In this document: positions 8,197-16,826 of the stretch, piece by piece | How the letters are laid out: the number at the start of each line of letters is the position of its first letter | Position numbering within the stretch: the stretch's first letter is position 1 | NCBI GenBank assembly: GCA_017569305.1 | Contig: CP069418.1 | Span: forward strand, 1,984,001 to 2,048,000 | Source: Clostridiales bacterium FE2011 | Lineage (GTDB): Bacteria; Bacillota; Clostridia; Christensenellales; Aristaeellaceae | DNA: 64,000 nucleotides | Reading direction: 5' to 3' | Made by a program: the position numbers and the translations under genes | Notes under the pieces: model-generated | The model's database searches: none | Seen by the model: the letters and a program-made list of their open reading frames with translations, nothing else | What the model was told of the DNA's origin: nothing

Positions 8197-9552
8197 TCAG
8201 GACCAGAACCATTTCTGTCCGGGATCATACCATTTCCGGGAATAGATCCGGCATTCATACAGGTCCAGGCTGTTGGCGTACATCCACAGGTTGATTTCCC
8301 AGTCCGGCGTATTCAGGACAAGCTGAACCTGTTTGTTTCCGTTCCAGTCGGTATAGGATGTCTGAACAGTCCACTCTTCCCGGAGGTCCTCATTCGCGAG
8401 CAGCAGATTGTTCCGGGCCCATTCCTGTGCCGCGGCAATCTGGGCTTTTTCTGTGGATTCGGGATAATCCTTGTCCGCGAAGCTTTCGTAATAGGGATAG
8501 AAAAGGGAGATACAGGCGAGCTCGGGTGCCGCGCCGGGTGTCTGCAGGTGGTACATATCCAGGGTGGAAGGCGCTTTGCTGACCTCGCCGCTCATGCTGA
8601 AGTCCAGGTAGAGACAGCTTTCGTACTTTGTCAGTTTGTCGGAATCTGTAATGTAGAGATCATGGTTCCCGAGATTGAGTTCGGTACGGCTGCAGTTGCC
8701 CTCAAAGCTGGTTTTCGGGAGGCGGATAATCTTGCTGAGGACGTTCAGGCCGTCCGCCTTAATGTCTTCCGGGCTTGTTTCCCAGACGCATTCCGTCTCC
8801 AGGGCGAACAGGGTCAGTTCCTCATCGGTCATCCTTCTGTAGGGATAGAACTGGAAGCGCTTGCTGTCATATCCCCACGTCCTGTGGGTGATCTTTTCGA
8901 CAGACATCACTTTGGTGTCTGTGGTGATGCTCTTCAGTTCCCCGCTCCGGATCTGCGCAACGATTTTGTCCATACGATCCTGCTCTTCCGGTTGGAGATA
9001 CCGGGTTTCCAGAATATTGCAGTGACGGCAGCAGTTCCGGTCGTTCAGGGAATCGGGATCGAAATCAATGCCCAGTTCCTCAAAAGCTGCCAGCAGGGCC
9101 ATCAGCTGCGCGTCAGACATGGAGCAGGAATCCGGCAGGAAAACATAGCAGGTTTCCCCGCAGAAGTCTTCAGGATTCAGGGTGTATACGGCAACGTCGT
9201 CGCTGTCCACAGAAGGCAGGTTGATGATGGACGGTCCGGAATAAGCTGCCTTGCCGTCTTTCACAGCCGCCTGAAGTTCCCTGATTCGGGCCAGTTCCAG
9301 GTTTGTCAGCCAGGGATAGGAGAAACCGTCTCTGTCATAGACTTCGGGATCTTCAGCAACAGCTGTGGATTCAACCGGAGTACGTTCAGGCCGTCTGCTG
9401 GTATCAGGTGCGTAGGGGGAATAGCTGATGGTTTTCGTTTTGGTTTCGCCTGCGGCTGTTTCCGCCAGCACACAGCAGGGAAGCAGTGCCAGTACAAGCG
9501 CTGCGGCCAGGATACGCCTCCAGGTGCGGGTAATATTCATGTGTCCGATCAT
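8197..9552 (-). CDS. Secreted protein of unknown family, paralogue of the gene at 9707
   Basis: About 451 residues. The chosen ATG (9552) has AAAGGAG ten bases upstream; the frame is open for 29 codons more but without a binding site, and the promoter lies inside that extension. A signal peptide is visible (RRILAAALVLALLPCCVLAE). I do not recognise the mature protein. It shares several blocks with the protein encoded at 9707-11047: YSPYAPD near the start, EDPEVYDRDGFSYPWLT, YVFLPDSCSMSDAQL, LNDRNCCRHCN, FYPYRRMTDEELTLFALE and a C-terminal KWYDPGQKWFW. The CCRHC cluster suggests metal binding or disulfides. Its promoter carries the 11-bp-period box array described at 9577. Confidence 0.8.
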   Translation of the reverse strand: MIGHMNITRTWRRILAAALVLALLPCCVLAETAAGETKTKTISYSPYAPDTSRRPERTPVESTAVAEDPEVYDRDGFSYPWLTNLELARIRELQAAVKDGKAAYSGPSIINLPSVDSDDVAVYTLNPEDFCGETCYVFLPDSCSMSDAQLMALLAAFEELGIDFDPDSLNDRNCCRHCNILETRYLQPEEQDRMDKIVAQIRSGELKSITTDTKVMSVEKITHRTWGYDSKRFQFYPYRRMTDEELTLFALETECVWETSPEDIKADGLNVLSKIIRLPKTSFEGNCSRTELNLGNHDLYITDSDKLTKYESCLYLDFSMSGEVSKAPSTLDMYHLQTPGAAPELACISLFYPYYESFADKDYPESTEKAQIAAAQEWARNNLLLANEDLREEWTVQTSYTDWNGNKQVQLVLNTPDWEINLWMYANSLDLYECRIYSRKWYDPGQKWFWS

Positions 9553-9576
9553 GATCGAATCACTCCTTTCAGTAAC

Positions 9577-9631
9577 AGGATACGGCAGGACGTGTTTCAA
9601 AGTATTCAACGTGGTGTAACAACACTGTAAA
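9577..9631 (-). promoter_or_regulatory. Four-box regulated promoter (TTTACA/GTTACA array) of the gene at 8197
   Basis: Minus strand: TTTACA (9631-9626), GTTACA (9620-9615), TTGAAT (9609-9604) and GAAACA (9598-9593), each exactly 11 bases after the previous, then -10 TATCCT (9582-9577), 49 bases from the first box. The layout fits head-to-tail binding by an OmpR/PhoB-type regulator that replaces the -35 contact. Confidence 0.7.
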
Positions 9632-9655
9632 TACGGCACATACCGCGTTCAGGAC

Positions 9656-9681
9656 AAAAAAAACAGCACCCTTGCGGGTGC
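9656..9681 (-). terminator. Terminator of the secreted paralogue gene at 9707
   Basis: Minus strand: stem GCACCC-GCAA-GGGTGC, then TG and eight T. It has the same layout as the terminator after the 8197 gene, consistent with duplication of the whole unit. Confidence 0.85.
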
Positions 9682-9706
9682 CGCTTTGTCAGGTATTTAC
9701 AGGATA

Positions 9707-11047
9707 TCAGAGGTAAAACCATTTGTCTGAATCATCATACCAGTTCCGGTTGTAAATCAGGCAGTCGCTGATTTTGGTACTGTTCTGGTATACCCAGACG
9801 CAGATTTCATATTCTTCGGTCACAAGCTTGAGCTGAACAAGATTTGAACCATTATAGTCCTTTGTTTTGTTTGAAACGGTCCAGCCGTCCCGCAGGACGT
9901 CCTCCGGAAGCCGCAGGACCTGTCCGGCCCAGTTCTGTGCGGCAGCCAGCCATTCCGCTTCATGGCTTTCCGGATAATTACTGTCCGAGAAGTCCGAATA
10001 ATAACTGTACCAAAGATGGATACCTGCGGTTTCGGGAACGGAGCCGATTTCCTGCATCTGGGCAATGTCCATGCTGCAGTGTATCCGGTCATAGAAACCG
10101 TCATATCCTTCAAAGTAGAACTGGCTGGTATATTGGTATACCGCATTGCTCCGGGGAAGATAGGTGCCTCCGGTAATCTGCATCAGTTCCCGGCTGGTGC
10201 AGGGTTCAAATTCGCGAACGTTCTTCGGCAGGTTAATCAGTTCTCCCGCGTCTTTCAGGGCTGCCGCTTTCAGTTCGTCCGGATCCACATCCCAGGCTTC
10301 CTCATCCTCCAGGGCAAACAGGGCGAGTTCATCATCTGTCATCCGCCTGTAGGGGTAGAACAGGAAGTTCTTCCTGTCAAGTCCCCAGCCTCTCGAAATT
10401 CTTTTTTCCACGGTCAGGACTTTGGTGCCTGCCGGAATATCTTTCTTTTTCAGCTGGCCGCGCCGGATCCGGTCTTTGATTGACTCCATGCGGCTGTTTT
10501 CTTCATCGGTGAGGGTCCTGGTTTCCAGCACATTGCAGTGACGGCAGCAGTTCCGGTCGTTCAGGTCATCGGGATCAAAATCAATGCCCAGTTCCTCAAA
10601 GGCGGCTGCCAGCGCCACCAGCTGTGTGTCTGTTACGGAACTGGAATCCGGCAGGAAAACGTAATAGCTTTCCCCACAGAATTCATCTGGATCCAGGGTG
10701 AAAATCGCCACGTCCTCGTCTGTGGCGGTGGCGGGATTGATAATGGATTCTCCAGCGTAGCCGATCTCCCCGTCTTTCAGGGCGGCCTGGAATTCCCGGA
10801 ATTTTACCAGCTCCAGGTCTGTCAGCCAGGGATAGGAATAACCGTCCCTGTCATAGACTTCGGGATCCACCTGAATGTTCGTGTTTTCAACCGGATGGCG
10901 TTCCGGCCATCTGGTGATTTCAGGCGCATAGGGAGAGTAGATCTTCACGGAGGTATCGGCGAAGGTTGTAAGCGGGAGCAGGGTCAGGATAAGCGCGGCA
11001 GCCAGCAGGATGATGCCCGGGCGCTTTATTTGTCTGAATCCAAACAT
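9707..11047 (-). CDS. Secreted protein of unknown family, paralogue of the gene at 8197
   Basis: About 446 residues from the ATG at 11047, which has AAAGGAGG a few bases upstream. The signal peptide is IILLAAALILTLLPLTTFAD. The mature protein shows the same blocks as the 8197 product: YSPYAPEITRWPERHPVE, VDPEVYDRDGYSYPWLT, YVFLPDSSSVTDTQL, LNDRNCCRHCNVLETR, FYPYRRMTDDELALFALE, NRNWYDDSDKWFY. The middle (residues about 290-350) is the most diverged. The gene lies 38 bases after the kinase stop, but its own regulated promoter is inside the kinase 3' end. No function can be assigned; regulation with the LRR genes suggests a cell-envelope role. Confidence 0.8.
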   Translation of the reverse strand: MFGFRQIKRPGIILLAAALILTLLPLTTFADTSVKIYSPYAPEITRWPERHPVENTNIQVDPEVYDRDGYSYPWLTDLELVKFREFQAALKDGEIGYAGESIINPATATDEDVAIFTLDPDEFCGESYYVFLPDSSSVTDTQLVALAAAFEELGIDFDPDDLNDRNCCRHCNVLETRTLTDEENSRMESIKDRIRRGQLKKKDIPAGTKVLTVEKRISRGWGLDRKNFLFYPYRRMTDDELALFALEDEEAWDVDPDELKAAALKDAGELINLPKNVREFEPCTSRELMQITGGTYLPRSNAVYQYTSQFYFEGYDGFYDRIHCSMDIAQMQEIGSVPETAGIHLWYSYYSDFSDSNYPESHEAEWLAAAQNWAGQVLRLPEDVLRDGWTVSNKTKDYNGSNLVQLKLVTEEYEICVWVYQNSTKISDCLIYNRNWYDDSDKWFYL

Positions 11048-11071
11048 TCGATAACCTCCTTTCCAGGTATC

Positions 11072-11126
11072 ATGATAACGGATCTCATGTTTCAGAGTCT
11101 TCAACAGGATGTAACGGCAGTGTAAA
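11072..11126 (-). promoter_or_regulatory. Four-box regulated promoter of the gene at 9707, inside the kinase gene
   Basis: Minus strand: TTTACA (11126-11121), GTTACA (11115-11110), TTGAAG (11104-11099), GAAACA (11093-11088), then -10 TATCAT (11077-11072). Box spacing and the 49-base offset to the -10 equal those at 9577. The first three boxes and most of the fourth are inside the last codons of the histidine kinase gene. Confidence 0.7.
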
Positions 11127-12425
11127 TTCAACAGTGGTTCCTTTTCCGGGTGTACTCCGGATCACCAGTTCGGTTCCGTGCAGCCGGGCGATATTCTGGC
11201 AGAGGGTGAGACCCAGTCCGGCACCGCCGGAGGCACGGGTCCTGGCGGGGTCGGCTTTCCAGAAGGCCTCCGTACACCGGCTGACCTCCTCGGGCGTCAT
11301 GCCGCGGCCTTCATCCGAAACCGAGAAGCCCCGGGGATGGAGCGTGACCCGCACAGGAGTCAGGGTGCCGCTCTTTATGGCATTGTTGACCAGGTTGCGC
11401 ATCAGGTGGATGATCAGGTCCCGGTCGGCTGTGACGGTGGAGTCTTCCCCGGTCAGCACCGCGTCCGGGGTAACGGCCAGGGCTTCCTGGGCCATCTCCA
11501 GCAGGGAGAAGGTTTCGGTCTTCAGCTCCGCACTGTGCATCCGCGTCAGCTTCATCAGGTTTTCATCCATTTCAGCCAGGCGCTGGGATTCCTTCACGAT
11601 GAGGTCGCACATTTCCTCCCGCATCTGCACCATGTCGCCGCCCTTCTGGATCAGCCGGGCGGCGCTGACGATGGAGGTCAGGGGAGTACGCATTTCATGG
11701 GCCAGGGCGTCGATCAGCGCCTGCCGCTGGCGTGCGTCTTCCCGGAGGTTTTCTTCTCTCTGGATGATCGCGTCGTTCATCGCGATAAAGGTGTTGGTCA
11801 GCTTTCCGATCTCATCCTTCTTTGCGGAAGGCTCCAGGTTGATGGCGCTGCCGCTGCGGACTGCGTCCGCGGAGCGGGAAAGGATCCGCAGCCTCCGGGT
11901 AATCCTGCCGGAAATCAGCAGGGACAGTACGGCGGCAATCACCAGTCCGCCGATGCAGATTCGGATACCGGCAGCCGTCTGTTCCCGGAGCATCTGGTAA
12001 AAAACGCTGAAATCCGACCGGGTAATCAGGGTATAGTGTTCGTCCAGCGGATGAACGATATACAGGGCTTCTTCCGAATCGGAGAGGTAGGAGGTGCGCT
12101 CCTTTTTGTCCAGAAGGAAGGCGGTATCTTCTGACAATACGCCGTTCACCGGAACACGGTCTTTGTAAAACAGGATCTGCATCTGTTCATAGCCGTATTG
12201 CTTTCCGATGTTCTGGACGGTATTGCGGATCTCCAGGTTGGAGGTTGACCGGTTTCTCAGGATTTCGGAAGAGAGAAGCCTGGCCAGGAGCGTTTCCTCA
12301 TGATCGGCGCTTTCCCGGGCGTTGTTCACAGACACCTGGAAGTTCTGGTTGATCTGCAGATACAGCAGCAAAGGCAGGATCAGCAGGATCAGCAGAATCA
12401 TACCGGTGACGATCTGTTTTCTCAT
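11085..12425 (-). CDS. Sensor histidine kinase of two-component system 1
   Basis: A 446-residue membrane kinase: helix 1 at about residues 7-24, an extracytoplasmic domain of about 125 residues, helix 2 at about 152-172, a HAMP-like linker, then HisKA with the phospho-acceptor in LAHEMRTPLTS (His243), and an HATPase domain with NLVNNAIK (N box), DEGRGM (G1) and GGAGLGL (G2). Its start overlaps the stop of the response-regulator gene by 4 bases (ATGA), so the pair is coupled. The end of this gene contains the operator of the next gene downstream. The signal is unknown. Control of surface-protein genes by this system is inferred from shared promoter boxes. Confidence 0.93.
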   Translation of the reverse strand: MRKQIVTGMILLILLILPLLLYLQINQNFQVSVNNARESADHEETLLARLLSSEILRNRSTSNLEIRNTVQNIGKQYGYEQMQILFYKDRVPVNGVLSEDTAFLLDKKERTSYLSDSEEALYIVHPLDEHYTLITRSDFSVFYQMLREQTAAGIRICIGGLVIAAVLSLLISGRITRRLRILSRSADAVRSGSAINLEPSAKKDEIGKLTNTFIAMNDAIIQREENLREDARQRQALIDALAHEMRTPLTSIVSAARLIQKGGDMVQMREEMCDLIVKESQRLAEMDENLMKLTRMHSAELKTETFSLLEMAQEALAVTPDAVLTGEDSTVTADRDLIIHLMRNLVNNAIKSGTLTPVRVTLHPRGFSVSDEGRGMTPEEVSRCTEAFWKADPARTRASGGAGLGLTLCQNIARLHGTELVIRSTPGKGTTVEFTLPLHPVEDSET

Positions 12426-13078
12426 ACATCCTCCCGGAAGCGGTAGCCAAACCTGACAATGGTTTCAATCCGGTCTGTGCCGATTTTTCCGCGCAGGCGC
12501 TGCACATGCACGTCCACAGTCCGGGTTTCACCGGTATAGTGATAGCCCCATACGGCACGGAGCAGTTCTTCCCGGCTCATGGCGGTCCTGCCGGATTCGA
12601 TCAGGGTCTTCAGCAGGTTGAATTCCAGCGTGGTCAGGGGAACAGGAGTATTGTCCTTCCAGACCTCCCGGGTTTCGAAATTGACCCGGAGGTCTCCGCT
12701 GATATAGTCAGACTGCTGCGGCGTGGAACGCTTCAGCACGTTCTCCACGCGGGCCAGCAGTTCCGCCGGCTCAAAGGGCTTGAGGATATAGTCATGGGCA
12801 CCCATGCGGAGTCCGCGTACCCGGTCCGGCACGGCGGTCTTCGCCGTCAGGAAGATGACGGGAATGCCGGACTTGATCAGGTCTTCTCCCAGGGAGAAAC
12901 CGTCTTCTCCGGGCATCATGATGTCCAGCAGTACCAGGGCAGGTTTGCCTTCCCGCAGTGCGTCCCGCGCGGCGGCCGCGTCTTCCAGCTCCTTTACGTT
13001 ATAGCCAGCCAGCTGAAGGTGCATTCCCGTCAGCCGCCGGATATTCATTTCATCCTCAACCAGAAAGATCGTTTCCAT
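12422..13078 (-). CDS. OmpR/PhoB-family response regulator of two-component system 1
   Basis: About 218 residues: a receiver domain with the acidic pair VEDE near residues 7-10, phospho-acceptor Asp52 in LLDIMMPGEDGF and the conserved Lys in YILKPFEPAELLAR, then a winged-helix DNA-binding domain (TRTVDVHVQRLRGKIG is the recognition helix region). An upstream TTG (13087) would add three residues. The ATG at 13078 is preferred because the protein then begins METIFLVEDE, as is usual. Its promoter contains the same TTTACA/GTTACA boxes as five other transcription units here, so it probably controls itself and them. Confidence 0.93.
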   Translation of the reverse strand: METIFLVEDEMNIRRLTGMHLQLAGYNVKELEDAAAARDALREGKPALVLLDIMMPGEDGFSLGEDLIKSGIPVIFLTAKTAVPDRVRGLRMGAHDYILKPFEPAELLARVENVLKRSTPQQSDYISGDLRVNFETREVWKDNTPVPLTTLEFNLLKTLIESGRTAMSREELLRAVWGYHYTGETRTVDVHVQRLRGKIGTDRIETIVRFGYRFREDV

Positions 13079-13104
13079 AACCTGCAAAGCCCCTTTACCT
13101 CAGT

Positions 13105-13168
13105 ATTGCAAGCATATTGTATCATCATCCGGAACAATGTGGTGTAACAAAACTGTAAACTTTGTAAC
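13105..13168 (-). promoter_or_regulatory. Regulated promoter of two-component system 1 (TTTACA/GTTACA boxes)
   Basis: Minus strand: an extra GTTACA (13168-13163), then TTTACA (13159-13154), GTTACA (13148-13143), TTGTTC (13137-13132) and GATGAT (13126-13121) at 11-base steps. A -10 is either TGCAAT (13110-13105, the same 49-base offset as the other promoters) or the better-scoring TACAAT (13121-13116). This supports autoregulation. Confidence 0.6.
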
Positions 13169-13200
13169 AGAGCCCGGGAAAAGGATTGAAGGGGAAAACA

Positions 13201-13232
13201 GAAAGAAAGAACCGGCACCTTCCGGTGCCGGT
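13201..13232 (-). terminator. Terminator of the ROK kinase gene
   Basis: Minus strand: perfect stem ACCGGCACC/GGTGCCGGT (9 bp), loop GGAA, followed by TCTTTCTTTC. Confidence 0.75.
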
Positions 13233-13251
13233 GTAAATCGGGAACAAGGGA

Positions 13252-14211
13252 TTACAGGCCCTTGATCATGGCCAGGTCGCCGTAGAGGATGGAATCATCG
13301 CCCAGCGACGCGTTTTTGATCTCCACGGTGGAGCGGATCTGGGGCATGCAGTAGTGATCCACTTCCGCCAGGATCTTCTCCAGGAACAGGTCGCCCAGGG
13401 CTTCGATAACGCCGCCGCCGTAGAGGATCAGGTCCGGGGAGATGGTGTTGATCATGTTGCCGGTGGCCACGGCCAGCCAGTGACAGGCGCGGTCCACGGC
13501 TTCCATGGCGACCTTATCCCCGGCTTCCAGCGCCTTTACCAGCTTCTTGGAGCGGAACACGCCGTCCTGCACGGCTTCGGCCATCATGGTTTCCCGGCCG
13601 CGGCTGATCTGCTGGCGGATGTAGGCGCTCATGCCCTGCTTGCTGGAGAAGGCTTCCAGGCAGCCGCGCTGTCCGCAGTTGCACAGCGGGCCTTCCGGAT
13701 CCAGCACCATATGGCCGTATTCGGCAGCCTTGAACTGATGCCCTGTGAAGAGGGATCCGTTCAGGATCAGGCCGCCGCCCAGGCCGGTGCCGACGAAGAA
13801 GCCGACAATATTTTTATATCCGCGGGCGGCGCCGAAGTGGTATTCACCCAGCACGCCCAGGTTCACGTCGTTGCCCACATAAAAAGGTACGCCGAACTGC
13901 TTGCGCATTGCGCCGGCCATGTCATAGTCCCGCCAGGGAAGATTCGGCGTGAAAAGCACGATGCCGTTGTCCTGGTCAATGACGCCGGGAGCGCAGGAAG
14001 CCACGGCGTTCAGCTTCTTCCGGTCGATGCCGGATTCCTTGATCATCTCTTCCACCACGTCGATGATGACCTTTTCTACGTCGGCCGATGCGGAACCGCC
14101 GCTCTTAGACCGTTTTTTCAGGCGGTAGATGATCTTGTCCTTCTCATCAAAGATCGCGCCGAGTACCTTAGTACCGCCGACGTCCAGACAGATATTGTAC
14201 TTTTCAGACAT
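13252..14211 (-). CDS. ROK-family sugar kinase (glucokinase-like)
   Basis: A 319-residue cytoplasmic kinase. The ATP phosphate-binding motif CLDVGGTKVLGAIFD is at residues 8-22, the substrate region GNDVNLGVLGEYHFGAARG at about 115-135, and the GTGLGGG loop follows. The ROK zinc signature is intact: GHMVLDPEGPLCNCGQRGCLEA (His plus the CNCGQRGC cysteines). The lack of an N-terminal helix-turn-helix makes it an enzyme, not a repressor. It most likely phosphorylates glucose to feed glycolysis, but N-acetylmannosamine or other sugars cannot be excluded. It is a single-gene unit, with GGGAGGAAG before the ATG. Confidence 0.88.
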   Translation of the reverse strand: MSEKYNICLDVGGTKVLGAIFDEKDKIIYRLKKRSKSGGSASADVEKVIIDVVEEMIKESGIDRKKLNAVASCAPGVIDQDNGIVLFTPNLPWRDYDMAGAMRKQFGVPFYVGNDVNLGVLGEYHFGAARGYKNIVGFFVGTGLGGGLILNGSLFTGHQFKAAEYGHMVLDPEGPLCNCGQRGCLEAFSSKQGMSAYIRQQISRGRETMMAEAVQDGVFRSKKLVKALEAGDKVAMEAVDRACHWLAVATGNMINTISPDLILYGGGVIEALGDLFLEKILAEVDHYCMPQIRSTVEIKNASLGDDSILYGDLAMIKGL

Positions 14212-14233
14212 AAGCTCTTCCTCCCGTCAGATC

Positions 14234-14402
14234 AATTCAGAATTAAGAATTCAGAATTCAGAATTATATAGTGTGAACACCTATAAGCATTGGCTTTTCC
14301 TGTGCAATCGGGTTGCTGTTTTCGACGGTTGTTATACTTGCAGGATAATGTGTTGAGAATCAGTAATCATAATTATGAATTATGAATTGTGAATTATGAA
14401 TT
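14234..14402. repeat. AT-rich degenerate intergenic repeats (AATTCAG/AATTATG units)
   Basis: 14234-14267 is a run of AATTCAGAATTAAG-type units. 14371-14402 is a run of AATTATGAATTGTG-type units. They bracket about 100 bases of ordinary sequence between the ROK kinase and ppk. The composition differs sharply from the surrounding genes. No coding function is visible. Confidence 0.65.
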
Positions 14403-14407
14403 ACAAA

Positions 14408-16579
14408 TCATCCTTTCCGGATGATTTGTTTAAGCCATCCGAAGAAACCGCCGCTGTTTTTCCCTTCGCCGGCTTCTGTTATTCTTTCAGGCTTTGTTTC
14501 GGGTTCCGCCGGTGTTTCCGTCAGCGAAACCTTCCGGGTGCTGAAGTAGCGGTACAGCGCCTCCTGGGAGGAGGTGCCTTCGCCGCCTTCTTCCCGGATA
14601 TAGGTGCCGTCCGGCTGCATGACCCAGGATTTTTCCTTGTCGTTCCGCAGGGCGTCCAGGATCTCATTCAGCTGCTCCCGGGTATCCGGCGTGACCGCTT
14701 CAATGAAGGCTTCCACCCGCCGTTCCAGGTTCCGGTTCAGCAGGTCGCCCGAGCCGATGAACAACCGCTGGTCCTCGCCTTCGCCGAAGCTGTAGATCCG
14801 GGAGTGTTCCAGCCACCGGCCGATGACGCCGGTTACGGTAATGTTGTCCGTCAGGCCCGGCACGCCGGGGCGGAGGGAACAGATGCCGCGGATGAACAGT
14901 TCCACCTTAACGCCAGCCTGGGAGCATTCAATCAGCTTCTCCATAACCTCCCTGTTGTTCAGGGAGTTGATCTTGATGGCTACGCGGCCGTTTTCACCCT
15001 TTTCAATTTCCCGGTCCAGCATTTCCAGCACCCGGGGCTTGAAGCTCAGCGGGGCGATCCACAAGGCGCTGGCTTCCGGCGGAATCTCGCCGTTTTCCAG
15101 CGCGGTGAAGGCGGCTTCAGCTTCCCGGCCTACTTCCTCCCGGGCGGTGATCAGGGACAGGTCGGTATACTGCTCGCCGGTCACTTCATTATAGTTGCCG
15201 GTGCCGACCTGGGTGATACGGTTGAGGATCATGCCCTTCTGCCGGGTGATCACACAGAGCTTGCTGTGCACTTTCTGGTCCGGCAGGCCGTAGATTACGC
15301 GGCAGCCCGCGTCCTCCAGCATTTCGGAATAGTCGATATTGTTCTGTTCGTCAAAGCGGGCCCGCAGCTCCAGCAGGCACAGCACATCCTTACCCCGGTC
15401 GGCGGCATAGGCCAGCGCCGCGGCAATCTTGCTGCTGCCGCTCATCCGGTACAGGGTAATCTTGATGGACAGCACTTCCGGGTCGTCCGCGGCTTCATAG
15501 ATCAGGTCCACAAAGGACATCATGCTCTGGAAGGGGAAGCTCAGCAGCAGGTCGTGCTTCTCGATATAGGAGAAGTATTCTCCCTTCTTCAGGCCGATAT
15601 CCCGGGAGGGCTTCCGGTCCGGATAGCGGAAGGACGCGGGACCGCTGATGCAGGAGCGGAAGGACAGGTCAAAGGGAACAGACTGGGTGAACACCCGGTC
15701 TTCCGGTATCCGCAGCTTCCGGATCAGCAGCGCCCGGGCGGGATCGGTCAGCTTGCCGAAGATCCGGACGCGTACGGGCATCTCCCGTTTCCGCTTGCTC
15801 AGCATGCCGGACACCTTGTCACGGAAGTTGTCGTCTGCCCGGTCCTCCATGCTGGAGAAGAAAACGTCCGCGTTCCGGGTCACGTCTACGATGGCGGACT
15901 GGACGATGGTTTCCTTTTTCAGCAGCAGCGGCAGGAAATGGCGTACCAGCTGGGCGGTCAGCACGATTTTCTGGCAGCCGTCAATCTCGAAGCTCTGGTA
16001 GGCCGGGATCCGGTGAAGCGGGATGATGCAGATTTTCTGCTCCGCGCCCCGGCCGAGGAAGGCCACCACGTTGCCCTCACCATTCCACAGGAAGGGCAGA
16101 GGCTGGTCCGCCGGGATGATCTTCGGGAAAAGCAGGTCCCGGATATCGCCGAAGAGCTTTTTGCTCATCAACTCGTCCACCTTGCTGATCTTCCGGAAGT
16201 CCAGCACGTCGATCTTGTTTTCGTGCAGTTCCTCCCGGATGCCTTTCCAGATGGTTTCCATCAGGGTCTGCTGCTCCCGGGTGATCTGCAGGGCGGCGGT
16301 AATCTGAGCTTCCGGCAGCATGCCGGAAACCGGATCCCCGCTGTCCGGCGTCAGCATGGCCCGGTGGGTCAGGATGCCGATGCGGACCCGGTAGAATTCC
16401 TCCAGGTTGGACTGGTAAATCATCAGGAACTTCAGCCGCTCCAGCAGGGGAACCTGCGGATCGGCCGCTTCCAGCAGCACCCGCCGGTTAAATTCCAGCC
16501 AGCTCAGCTCCCGGTTGACGTAAATATTGTCCGGAGACGTTTGTCCGGTGTGTTTGTTCTTTTTCTCCCTGGATGACAT
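14408..16579 (-). CDS. ppk1: Polyphosphate kinase 1
   Basis: A 723-residue enzyme that reversibly polymerises the gamma-phosphate of ATP into polyphosphate. The N-terminal domain begins with YVNRELSWLEFNRRVLLEAAD and LKFLMIYQSNLEEFYRVRIG, both hallmarks. The catalytic part contains KVHSKLCVITR (the autophosphorylated His region) and EHSRIYSFG (second conserved His). Length is normal, but the last 60 or so residues are a Glu/Thr/Pro-rich extension ending FGWLKQIIRKG. The stop codon is inside a hairpin (14403-14429). The gene is divergent from a Na/Pi cotransporter gene, a sensible phosphate-handling pair. Confidence 0.96.
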   Translation of the reverse strand: MSSREKKNKHTGQTSPDNIYVNRELSWLEFNRRVLLEAADPQVPLLERLKFLMIYQSNLEEFYRVRIGILTHRAMLTPDSGDPVSGMLPEAQITAALQITREQQTLMETIWKGIREELHENKIDVLDFRKISKVDELMSKKLFGDIRDLLFPKIIPADQPLPFLWNGEGNVVAFLGRGAEQKICIIPLHRIPAYQSFEIDGCQKIVLTAQLVRHFLPLLLKKETIVQSAIVDVTRNADVFFSSMEDRADDNFRDKVSGMLSKRKREMPVRVRIFGKLTDPARALLIRKLRIPEDRVFTQSVPFDLSFRSCISGPASFRYPDRKPSRDIGLKKGEYFSYIEKHDLLLSFPFQSMMSFVDLIYEAADDPEVLSIKITLYRMSGSSKIAAALAYAADRGKDVLCLLELRARFDEQNNIDYSEMLEDAGCRVIYGLPDQKVHSKLCVITRQKGMILNRITQVGTGNYNEVTGEQYTDLSLITAREEVGREAEAAFTALENGEIPPEASALWIAPLSFKPRVLEMLDREIEKGENGRVAIKINSLNNREVMEKLIECSQAGVKVELFIRGICSLRPGVPGLTDNITVTGVIGRWLEHSRIYSFGEGEDQRLFIGSGDLLNRNLERRVEAFIEAVTPDTREQLNEILDALRNDKEKSWVMQPDGTYIREEGGEGTSSQEALYRYFSTRKVSLTETPAEPETKPERITEAGEGKNSGGFFGWLKQIIRKG

Positions 16580-16715
16580 AAACGCTTCATTCCTTTGGCT
16601 TTTCCGTTTTTACAAGATACGCGGCATGGGCGGCGATGAAGCCGTCTTTTTCTCATCTTACCATACACTCCCATAAAAAGGAAGGAGAAAAATACATGCG
16701 AAAACCCTCACAGCC

Positions 16716-16745
16716 TTGCGAAATAACGGATTCTTGTGGTACAAT
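16716..16745 (+). promoter_or_regulatory. Promoter of the Na/Pi cotransporter gene
   Basis: -35 TTGCGA (16716-16721) and -10 TACAAT (16740-16745), 18-base spacer. None of the TTTACA/GTTACA boxes seen elsewhere is present, so this phosphate gene is probably not in that regulon. Confidence 0.55.
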
Positions 16746-16826
16746 CGCACCGTAACGAAGGTAGAAAGAAGACTGCGCGGACGTACAAGGGTGCGTTCAT
16801 AAGAAAGTACGCAGACGGAGGATCAA

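Noticed and set aside
14396..16576. A 726-residue plus-strand open frame opposite ppk1
   Set aside because: The minus-strand frame is an unmistakable polyphosphate kinase. The antisense frame is low-complexity and arises from G/C-rich third codon positions.
14408..16826. Phosphate-regulon (PhoB/PhoP) control of ppk1 and the Na/Pi gene by two-component system 1
   Set aside because: The TTTACA/GTTACA pairs found before the surface-protein genes are missing from both promoters. Nearness alone is not enough.
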